NCBI RefSeq assembly: GCF_003387475.1
Contig: NZ_QUNO01000005.1
Coordinates: 496,001 to 560,000, forward strand
From: Kutzneria buriramensis
GTDB lineage: Bacteria; Actinomycetota; Actinomycetes; Mycobacteriales; Pseudonocardiaceae
Direction of reading: 5' to 3'
DNA: 64,000 nt
Shown here: positions 57,676 through 64,000 of the stretch, in pieces
Position numbering within the stretch: the stretch's first letter is position 1
Layout of the letters: each line of letters opens with the position of its first letter
Translations under genes and position numbers: made by a program
Notes under the pieces: generated by a model
What the model saw: only the letters and a program-made list of their open reading frames with translations
Told to the model about the DNA's origin: nothing
Database searches by the model: none

Positions 57676-58851
57676 GTGTACCTGCTGCGCCACGCCCGGC
57701 TCGTGTTGCCGGGAGGAGTCGTCCACGACGGCCGCCTCGCCGTCGACGGCGAATGGATCACGGAGCTGGGCACCGGCGCCAACGGCGGACCGCACGCGGA
57801 CACCCAGGTGGTCGACCTCACCGGATACGTGATCGTGCCGGGCTTCGTGGACATGCACGTCCACGGCGGCGGTGGCGGCTCCTTCGGCGAGGACCTCGAC
57901 CAGGCCCGCCGAGTCGTGGAGTTCCACCGCGCGCACGGCACCACGACCTCCATCGCCAGCACCGTGACGATGCCGCTGCCGGAGCTGGAGCGGGCCGTCG
58001 AGGCGCTCTCCGGGCTCGTGCAGGACGGGCTGCTCACCGGCCTGCACCTGGAGGGGCCGTTCATCAGCAAGGCCCGCTGCGGCGCGCACGACCCGGCGCT
58101 GCTGCGGGAACCCGACGAGCACGTCGTCGGCAAGCTGCTGGAGCGCGGGCACGGGGCCATCAAGATGGTCACGCTGGCGACGGAGCTCAACGGCGGCCTG
58201 CGGGCGGTGCGGCAGCTGACCGACAACGGCGTGATCGCCGCCCTGGGGCACACCGATTCCAGCTACGAGCAGGCGCGTGCGGCGATCGACGCCGGCGTCA
58301 CCGTGGCGACGCATCTGTTCAACGCGATGCGCGGCCTGCACCACCGCGAGCCCGGGCCGATCGCCGCCATGCTGGAGTCGGACAACGTCGCCGTCGAGCT
58401 CGTCAACGACGGCCACCACCTGCACGACGCCGCCGTCGAGCTGGCCTTCCAGGCGGCCGGGCACTCGCGGGTCTCGCTGATCACCGACGCGATGAGCGCC
58501 GCCGGCGCGGGTGACGGCCGCTACCAGCTCGGCGAGCTGGCGGTGCAGGTCGTGGACGGCGTCGCCCGGCTGGAGGACGGCGGCTCCATCGCCGGCTCGA
58601 CGCTGACGATGGACGCCGCCTTCCGGCGGGCCGTTCTCGTCAACGGGATCTCGTTGGAGCGGGCGGCGGTCGCCGCGTCCGGCACGCCGGCGCGGGTGCT
58701 GGGCATCGACGACCTCGTGGGGTCGCTGGAGGTCGGCAAGCGGGCGGACCTCGTGGTGCTGGACGACCAGCTCACCGTCGCCGGCGTGATGTCGCGGGGC
58801 CGGTGGGTCACCGAGGTCCCCGCACCCCTCACCACCGCCGACGCCCAGTAG
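57676..58851 (+). CDS. nagA: N-acetylglucosamine-6-phosphate deacetylase
   Basis: 391 residues; GTG 57676 follows AGGAGG by 6 nt. Amidohydrolase TIM barrel: VPGFVDMHVHGGGGGSF (HxH metal site), HLEGPFISKARCGAHDP (metal Glu), ALGHTDSSYEQA and THLFNAMRGLHHREPG (metal/substrate His), SLITDAMSAAGAGDG (catalytic Asp). It releases acetate from GlcNAc-6-phosphate, feeding amino-sugar catabolism and cell-wall recycling. The DasR-like site fits repression without aminosugars. It ends at a strong hairpin. Confidence 0.93.
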   Translation: MYLLRHARLVLPGGVVHDGRLAVDGEWITELGTGANGGPHADTQVVDLTGYVIVPGFVDMHVHGGGGGSFGEDLDQARRVVEFHRAHGTTTSIASTVTMPLPELERAVEALSGLVQDGLLTGLHLEGPFISKARCGAHDPALLREPDEHVVGKLLERGHGAIKMVTLATELNGGLRAVRQLTDNGVIAALGHTDSSYEQARAAIDAGVTVATHLFNAMRGLHHREPGPIAAMLESDNVAVELVNDGHHLHDAAVELAFQAAGHSRVSLITDAMSAAGAGDGRYQLGELAVQVVDGVARLEDGGSIAGSTLTMDAAFRRAVLVNGISLERAAVAASGTPARVLGIDDLVGSLEVGKRADLVVLDDQLTVAGVMSRGRWVTEVPAPLTTADAQ

Positions 58852-58865
58852 TCCCGCTGTGCAGT

Positions 58866-58908
58866 GAAGGGGGCCTTGCCCGCGGTGAACGCGGGGAAGG
58901 CCCCCTTC
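58866..58908. terminator. Hairpin terminator between nagA and permease
   Basis: Arms of 19 bp, GAAGGGGGCCTTGCCCGCG and CGCGGGGAAGGCCCCCTTC, with one mismatch around loop GTGAA. Convergent genes flank it, so it can act in both directions. Confidence 0.88.
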
Positions 58909-58914
58909 CCGGCA

Positions 58915-60327
58915 TCAGTGGTGGTGTTCGACGGCCACCTCGCGGACCCGGTGCCGGACCGCGAACCAGCCGAGGACCAGCAGCAGCACCACGCCCGGGA
59001 TCGAGTAGATCATGATCCGGCCGGCCGGCACGTCCCAGTAGCTCAGGGCCAGCACCAGCACCAGGAAGCCCAGCGTCAGATAGTTGGTGACCGGGGCCCA
59101 CGGCAGCCGGTAGGCCGGCCGTTCGACCTCCCCGCGCCGCGCCTTGCGCTGCAACGCCAGGTTGCACACCATGATCATCGACCACATGCTGAGGATGCCC
59201 AGCGCGGAGAAGTTCAGGGCGATCTCGAACGACTCCCCCGGCACGAACAGGTTCAGCACCACGCCGAGCACGTACACGCAGGCGGTCAGCAGCACGCCGC
59301 CGTAGGGAACGCCGCCGCGGCTCATCACGCCCAGGAACCTCGGCGCCGAGCCGGCAGCCGACAGCGAGCGCAGGATCCGGCCGGTCGAGTACAGCCCCGA
59401 GTTGACGCTGGACAGCGCGGCGGTCAGCACGACGATGTCCATGATGCCGGCGGCGCCGGGCACGCCCAGCGAGGACAGGAACGTGACGAAGGGGCTCACA
59501 TTCTTGTCGTACGAGTTGGACGGCATGAGCATCACCAGCAGCAGCACCGAGCCGACGTAGAAGATCGCGATGCGCCAGCCGACGGAGTTGACCGCCTTGG
59601 GGATCACCTTGCGCGGCTCGGCGGTCTCGCCGGCGGCCACGCCGACCATCTCGATGGCCGCGTACGCGAAGACCACGCCCTGGAGGATCAGCACCGCCGG
59701 CAGCAGCCCGTTCGGGAAGAACCCGCCGTGCTCGACGATCAGCTGCGGGCCCGTCACGTTGCCGTTGACCGGGGTCCGCGAGATCAGCACCACGATCGCG
59801 GTGACCATGAACGCCACCAGCGCCAGCACCTTGACCGCGGCGAACCAGAACTCCAGCTCGCCGAACAGGGTCACCGACACCATGTTCACCGCGAGCACCA
59901 GCACCAGCGCGCCCAGCGCCGGGATCCACTGCGGCACGTCCGGCCAGAAGAACTGCACGTACTTGGCGGCCGCGGTGACGTCGGCGACGCCGCTGCACGC
60001 CCAGTTCAGGAAGTACATCCAGCCCACGAAGAACGCGGACTTCTCACCCAGGAACTCCCGCGAGTACGACACGAACGAGCCCGAGCTGGGCCGGTGCATG
60101 ACCAGCTCGCCCATGGCCCGCACCACGAAGAAGGCGAACACGCCGGCCACCGCGTAGACGATCGCCAGCGACGGCCCCGCGGTGACCAGCCGGCCGCTGG
60201 CGCCGAGGAACAGGCCGGTGCCGATGGCCCCGCCCATGGCGATCATCTGCACCTGGCGGCTCTTCAGGCCCTTGTGATAGCCGGCGTCGCCGTCGTCGAC
60301 GGCGACGATCTCCGAGGTGTTCGTCAT
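58915..60327 (-). CDS. Amino acid permease, APC/AAT family
   Basis: 470 residues with about 12 transmembrane helices; ATG 60327 follows AGAGGA. The consensus GLKSRQVQMIAMGGAIGTGLFLGASG and GELVMHRPSSGSFVSYSREFLG mark the amino-acid transporter family near GabP/AnsP/ProY. A conserved EMVGVAAGETAEPRKVIPKA loop follows helix 6. It imports an amino acid with protons; substrate is not clear (GABA, asparagine or aromatic amino acids are options). The C-terminus ends in three histidines. Confidence 0.88.
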   Translation of the reverse strand: MTNTSEIVAVDDGDAGYHKGLKSRQVQMIAMGGAIGTGLFLGASGRLVTAGPSLAIVYAVAGVFAFFVVRAMGELVMHRPSSGSFVSYSREFLGEKSAFFVGWMYFLNWACSGVADVTAAAKYVQFFWPDVPQWIPALGALVLVLAVNMVSVTLFGELEFWFAAVKVLALVAFMVTAIVVLISRTPVNGNVTGPQLIVEHGGFFPNGLLPAVLILQGVVFAYAAIEMVGVAAGETAEPRKVIPKAVNSVGWRIAIFYVGSVLLLVMLMPSNSYDKNVSPFVTFLSSLGVPGAAGIMDIVVLTAALSSVNSGLYSTGRILRSLSAAGSAPRFLGVMSRGGVPYGGVLLTACVYVLGVVLNLFVPGESFEIALNFSALGILSMWSMIMVCNLALQRKARRGEVERPAYRLPWAPVTNYLTLGFLVLVLALSYWDVPAGRIMIYSIPGVVLLLVLGWFAVRHRVREVAVEHHH

Positions 60328-60462
60328 GAGGTCCTCTCGCCCTAGCGGATTACGCCGTTTGTAGCAGAGGGGGCCGGCGGTCACCGCGCGGGTGGCGGAG
60401 TCACGGGACGAACGTGACATCCGTCCCGGGTGAACGGACTGTCGGGGGTGCATGGTTTGCTC

Positions 60463-60972
60463 GTGGACGTGAGTGAGACGACGGGCGTGCGGCTGCGGGC
60501 GCCACGGCACCCCATCAGCAAGAAGGCGATTCCGTACTGGACGGTGCGGGCGCTGCCGGGGTGGATCGTGCTGCTGGTCATCGAGGTGCTGGTGAAGGTC
60601 CTCCCGGACGACCCGCCCGGCGCCTGGCTGACCGTCGCGATCGTGGTGACGGTGGTGCTGGCGCTGGTGCACCTGGCGGTCATGCCCAGCTGGCGCTACC
60701 GCGTGCACCGCTGGGAGGTCACGCCGACCGCCGTCTACACCCAGTCCGGCTGGATCGACCAGGAGTGGCGGGTCGCGCCGCTGAGCCGGATCCAGACCGT
60801 CGACACCGAGCGCGGGCCGTTCGAGCAGATGTTCGGCCTGGCCAAGGTGACCGTGACGACCGCGTCGGCGGCCGGCCCGCTGCACATCCACGGCCTCGAC
60901 CTCGACGTGGCGCGGCAGTTGGTCGACGACCTGACCGCCGCCACCGAGGCCAGCGAGGGAGACGCGACGTGA
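60463..60972 (+). CDS. PH-domain (bPH2) membrane protein, YdbS-like
   Basis: About 169 residues; in-frame starts at GTG 60430, 60448, TTG 60457, GTG 60463 and 60469 make the exact start uncertain. Two transmembrane helices (GWIVLLVIEVLVKVL, WLTVAIVVTVVLALVHLAV) precede a bacterial PH domain (RYRVHRWEVTPTAVYTQSGW, PLSRIQTVDTERGPFEQMFGLAKVTVTTA). YdbS/YdbT pairs act in membrane homeostasis in Bacillus. Coupled to the next gene by a GTGA overlap. Confidence 0.82.
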   Translation: MDVSETTGVRLRAPRHPISKKAIPYWTVRALPGWIVLLVIEVLVKVLPDDPPGAWLTVAIVVTVVLALVHLAVMPSWRYRVHRWEVTPTAVYTQSGWIDQEWRVAPLSRIQTVDTERGPFEQMFGLAKVTVTTASAAGPLHIHGLDLDVARQLVDDLTAATEASEGDAT

Positions 60973-62510
60973 GCGAGCTGGAGGTCGCCGCCGCGCCGTC
61001 GCTGAACGAGCCGCCGGAGTGGTTGCGGCTCAACGGGTTGATGGTGATCGTCAGTCCGCTCAAGGAGGTCGTGCGGGCCGCGGTGCCGCTGGTCGTGGTG
61101 TTCTTCGCCGGCGGCGGCGCGCACAGCTGGGGGCAGTGGCTGAGCCTGCTCGGCGTGGCGCTGCTGATCGCGCGCGGCGTCACGCACTGGGCCACCGCCC
61201 GCTACCGCATCACCGACGACCAGGTCGAGCTCCGCTCGGGTCTGTTCAACCGGAAGACCCGGGCGGTGCCGCGGGACCGGATCCGCACCGTGGACATCAC
61301 CTCGGAGTGGCAGCACCGGCTGGTCGGGCTGAGCGCGCTGAAGATCGGCACCGGCCGTCAGGACAAGGGCAAGGACGACGAGCTCGTCCTGGACGCCATC
61401 ACCAAGGCGGAGGCGGAGCGGCTGCGCACCCTGCTGCTCACCAAGGTGGCCACCACCACCAGCACGGCACCGTCCGTTGTGGACGAACCCGCGCCGGCCG
61501 AGACCGAGCTGGTGCGGGTGGACCGCCGGTGGACGCGCTACGCGCCGTTCACCCTGTCCGGCATCGCGGTCGTCGCCGCGGCGTTCGGCACCGTCTGGCA
61601 CTTCGCCAACGATCTGCACCTGCGGCCGGACGACATCACCATCGTGCGGACGGTCATGGACGCGGTCGGCACCGAGTCGCCGTGGCTGCTGATCCCGGGC
61701 GCGATCGTGGTGCTGCTGCTCATCGCGACGATCGCGTCGGTGGTCGGCTACATCCTGTCGTACTGGAACTTCTCGGTGACGCGCGAGGCCAGCGGCACCC
61801 TGCACATCCGGCACGGCCTGCTCAACACCCGGTCGGTGTCGATCGAGGAAGCGCGGCTGCGCGGCGTCGAGGTGAAGGAAACCCTGCCGCTGCGCCTGGT
61901 TCAGGGCGGCCGCGCCACCGCGGTGGTGTCCGGCCTGCGCACCGGCCGTGGCGACGAGCGCGGCGGCGGCCTGCTGCTGCCCGCCGCGCCGGTGGCGGAG
62001 GCGCACCTCGTCGCGGCGAAAGCCTTGCGGGAGCCCAAGGATCCGACCACCGCGCCGCTCACCCCGCATCCCCGGGCCGCGCTGCGCCGCCGGCTGACGC
62101 GGGCCGTCGTGTCCGTGCTGGCGCTGGCGGTGGTCGCGTGGATCGGCTACCAGCTGGACATCCTGCCGTTCTGGGTGTGGATCCTGTTCCTGGTGCTGAC
62201 GCCGTTCGCGGCGTGGCTCGGCTACGACCGGTACCGAAGCCTCGGGCACACGCTGACCAACGGCTACCTCGTCACTCGATCCGGTTCGCTCGTACGGGAA
62301 ACGGTTGCGCTGCGCAGCGACGGGATCATCGGATGGCGGGTGCACGCGTCGTACTTCCAGCGCCGCGCCGGCCTCGCCACGCTCGTCGCGACGACCGCCG
62401 CCGGGCGGGGCGGCTATCACGTCACCGACGCCGGCATGAGCCAGGCCTTGGCGTTCGCCGACGACGCCGTCCCCGATCTGGTGGCGCAGTTCCTCGAACG
62501 GACCACATAG
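60969..62510 (+). CDS. Multi-PH-domain membrane protein, YdbT-like
   Basis: 513 residues from GTG 60969. Three repeats of paired transmembrane helices plus bPH2 domain: first ending YRITDDQVELRSGLFNRKTRAVPRDRIRTVDI; second after ASVVGYILSYWNFSVTREASGTLHIRHGLLNTRSVSIEEARLRGVE; third HTLTNGYLVTRSGSLVRETVALRSDGIIGWRV. It forms a unit with the preceding small PH protein. The biochemical role of these proteins is not settled; resistance to membrane-active agents has been described for relatives. Confidence 0.85.
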   Translation: MSELEVAAAPSLNEPPEWLRLNGLMVIVSPLKEVVRAAVPLVVVFFAGGGAHSWGQWLSLLGVALLIARGVTHWATARYRITDDQVELRSGLFNRKTRAVPRDRIRTVDITSEWQHRLVGLSALKIGTGRQDKGKDDELVLDAITKAEAERLRTLLLTKVATTTSTAPSVVDEPAPAETELVRVDRRWTRYAPFTLSGIAVVAAAFGTVWHFANDLHLRPDDITIVRTVMDAVGTESPWLLIPGAIVVLLLIATIASVVGYILSYWNFSVTREASGTLHIRHGLLNTRSVSIEEARLRGVEVKETLPLRLVQGGRATAVVSGLRTGRGDERGGGLLLPAAPVAEAHLVAAKALREPKDPTTAPLTPHPRAALRRRLTRAVVSVLALAVVAWIGYQLDILPFWVWILFLVLTPFAAWLGYDRYRSLGHTLTNGYLVTRSGSLVRETVALRSDGIIGWRVHASYFQRRAGLATLVATTAAGRGGYHVTDAGMSQALAFADDAVPDLVAQFLERTT

Positions 62511-62537
62511 GACGACGCCGCTGCTAGGGTCCGGGCC

Positions 62538-64000
62538 ATGGCTTGGATCAGGGGGGTCGCCGCCGTGGCGGCGATGATGTTGGTGGGCGGGTGCGCCGGC
62601 ATAGCCGGCCAGGCGCAACCACAACTCGGGGCGCAGCCGAAGGTCGCGCACCCGACCGACCGCGACGAGAACGCCGTGCTCGCCGGCCTGCGGAAACTCG
62701 ACGCGTGCGCGTTGCTGGCCGGCGGCCCGCCGGTGCCGGTCGGTCCGCACGCGTGCAGCGCCGGCGGAGTCATGGCGGCTGTCGGCATGGACTCGGACTT
62801 CGGCCGCCGGTGGGGGATGAACCCGACCACGATCGGCGGCACGAAGGCGTACTGGGACAGCGGCGAGGCCGGTTGCCAGATGGACATCCCGGTGAGCTTC
62901 AAGTGGGCGGTCTACCTCAGGACCGGCGCGTCGGACAAGAACTGTGACAAGCTCAGGGCGGCCGCCGCGACCGCGATCGCCAAGCTCGGCAACCCCGACG
63001 CCGTGGCGGTGCCGGCGTCCCGGCCGTTCGCCAACTGGGACGGCTGCACGCTGCTGGAGAAGGCACTCGGCGGATTCGACGCCAAAACCAAGCTGCGCCA
63101 CGACCTTGTCGATTCGCGGTTCGACACCTGCGGGGTCGGGGAGTCCCCCGCGCAGGACGGCACGATCGACATCACGTACGCCACGGATCCGTTGTCCGGC
63201 AATATCCCGACTCGCCGCCAGGTCGGCGACAAGACCGCCGCCATTTCCACTGGCGGCGGCGCCTGCACGGTGCTGTGGGGTGCCGGGCCGTCGGGCTCGG
63301 ACCAGGAGCACGACACTGTCGAGATCGACGTGCGAGGAAGGACTTGCGACGCGGCGGTCGCGTTGGCCGTGAAGGCCCAGCAGGTGCTGGCTGGTCCGCC
63401 GCCGTCGAACGACAAGCCGCAGCGGCCCTTGCTGTACGGGACGAACGATCCGGACAGCGCCGCCGCCGGCGCGTGCGTGGACTTCCAGCATGGCGACGTG
63501 GACTGCGAGCCGTACCAGCCGATCACGCTGCCCTCGTCGTTCGCGGACTGGTTCGCCGGCTCCGACCAGAAGTCCATCAGCTGCGCCATTTCCGTGGATG
63601 CCGTGCGCGAGGTGTACGGCGACGCGTTCAAACCCGTGCTACAGGGCGACTTCTGCTACTACGTGGAGCCGACGCACGCGGTGCTGCTCCGCATCGACGT
63701 GTCGAAGCAGTTCCGGCCGGGCGACTACGGGAACCGGCCCGACCTGTACGCCAACGTGCAGACGACCACGGTGTCCGGCAAGCAGGCCAAGACGTTCACC
63801 GACAGCTTCAAGGCCGCGAAGCCCGCCGCGCCGACCTACCACGAATACGACGTGTACGTCTCGCCGTTCAACGACCTCGCCAAGGACGGCATGATCACCG
63901 GCCAGGCCGAGGCCACCGTGCCGCGCGGCGGCGACGTCACGAAGCCGATGGACGTCTCCCGGCTGCACGACCTCGACCGGGTGATGGCCAAGATCATCGC
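62538..64000 (+). CDS. Lipoprotein with repeated Cys-rich segments, 3'-incomplete
   Basis: ATG 62538; the frame stays open to the window end (487 codons visible). A lipoprotein signal is clear: basic start, hydrophobic stretch and lipobox LVGGC near residue 18. Three segments have the same form: LRKLDACALLAGG, NWDGCTLLEKALGG and SISCAISVDAVREVYG, each like the start of a DUF3558-type domain with later Cys partners (CTVLWG, CDAAVALA). The protein would be anchored on the outer membrane leaflet. Function unknown. Confidence 0.8.
   Translation, partial: MAWIRGVAAVAAMMLVGGCAGIAGQAQPQLGAQPKVAHPTDRDENAVLAGLRKLDACALLAGGPPVPVGPHACSAGGVMAAVGMDSDFGRRWGMNPTTIGGTKAYWDSGEAGCQMDIPVSFKWAVYLRTGASDKNCDKLRAAAATAIAKLGNPDAVAVPASRPFANWDGCTLLEKALGGFDAKTKLRHDLVDSRFDTCGVGESPAQDGTIDITYATDPLSGNIPTRRQVGDKTAAISTGGGACTVLWGAGPSGSDQEHDTVEIDVRGRTCDAAVALAVKAQQVLAGPPPSNDKPQRPLLYGTNDPDSAAAGACVDFQHGDVDCEPYQPITLPSSFADWFAGSDQKSISCAISVDAVREVYGDAFKPVLQGDFCYYVEPTHAVLLRIDVSKQFRPGDYGNRPDLYANVQTTTVSGKQAKTFTDSFKAAKPAAPTYHEYDVYVSPFNDLAKDGMITGQAEATVPRGGDVTKPMDVSRLHDLDRVMAKII

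Noticed and set aside
58864-60345. Plus-strand His/Gln/Arg-rich frame opposite the permease
   Set aside because: It is the antisense of a hydrophobic membrane protein gene, whose transmembrane segments are clear on the minus strand.

Overview
The window is about 72-75% GC, with GTG/TTG starts, ATGA/GTGA-coupled operons and no tRNA or rRNA genes. It reads as chromosome of a filamentous actinomycete. An IniR/iniBAC-type locus, an EspG-like protein, a DUF742 protein, DasR-type and IdeR-type sites and long 'GCGGGTAAGGCGTCC'-type hairpin terminators together suggest Pseudonocardiaceae (Amycolatopsis/Kutzneria-like). This is inferred from gene content, not from a marker gene.

Layout. 0-1.4 kb: an incomplete protein with 14-residue repeats and a secreted DUF4232 protein. 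1.5-9.7 kb: an envelope-stress locus. A membrane-anchored Hsp70-like ATPase is translationally coupled to an IniR-like STAND/LuxR regulator, and both are divergent from iniB-iniA-iniC-like genes (a repeat protein and two dynamin-like GTPases, the second lacking its switch region). 9.7-12.6 kb: TetR/P450 divergent pair and a LigB-type dioxygenase. 12.6-19.8 kb: GH3 enzyme, DUF742 protein with a threefold motif, Tat-exported PHP hydrolase with a natural His8 tract, MFS exporter/MarR pair. 19.8-25.9 kb: BlaI-M56 pair, cis-prenyl transferase, ABC exporter with a small XRE gene, IdeR-controlled siderophore-interacting protein, EspG-like and PAP2-like proteins.

26.0-35.2 kb: a phenylacetate catabolic cluster, paaZABCDE on the minus strand, paaG-like on plus, paaHJ on minus, paaR on plus. 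It converts phenylacetyl-CoA by epoxidation, ring opening and beta-oxidation; no phenylacetate-CoA ligase gene is present here. 35.3-36.3 kb: a chitin/cellulose-type AA10 LPMO behind a DasR-like site, and a small membrane protein.

36.5-47.6 kb: the most unusual part. A minus-strand operon of glutamine-synthetase-like ligase, PLP decarboxylase and FAD oxidoreductase lies next to an acetoacetate-decarboxylase-fold gene, a TetR/VOC pair, a double SnoaL protein, a decayed puuC-type aldehyde dehydrogenase and an intact hpaE-hpaD-hpaG-type meta-cleavage operon. A 20-bp element (17/20 identical) occurs in front of both the ligase/ADC pair and the hpa-type operon. My working hypothesis is an aromatic amino acid or amine route: decarboxylation, gamma-glutamylation, oxidation, then homoprotocatechuate meta-cleavage.

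47.7-64 kb: MarR regulator, GT1 glycosyltransferase/TetR pair with a 30-bp perfect palindrome, FAD monooxygenase/MarR pair, two neighbouring pseudogenes (TPR regulator, FAD monooxygenase), PadR and GAF-ANTAR regulators, nagA behind a second DasR-like site, an amino-acid permease, a PH-domain membrane protein pair and an incomplete lipoprotein. A family of about 120-bp inverted-repeat intergenic elements with a CACACCGAAT core recurs at 9.7, 25.9 and 50.2 kb.
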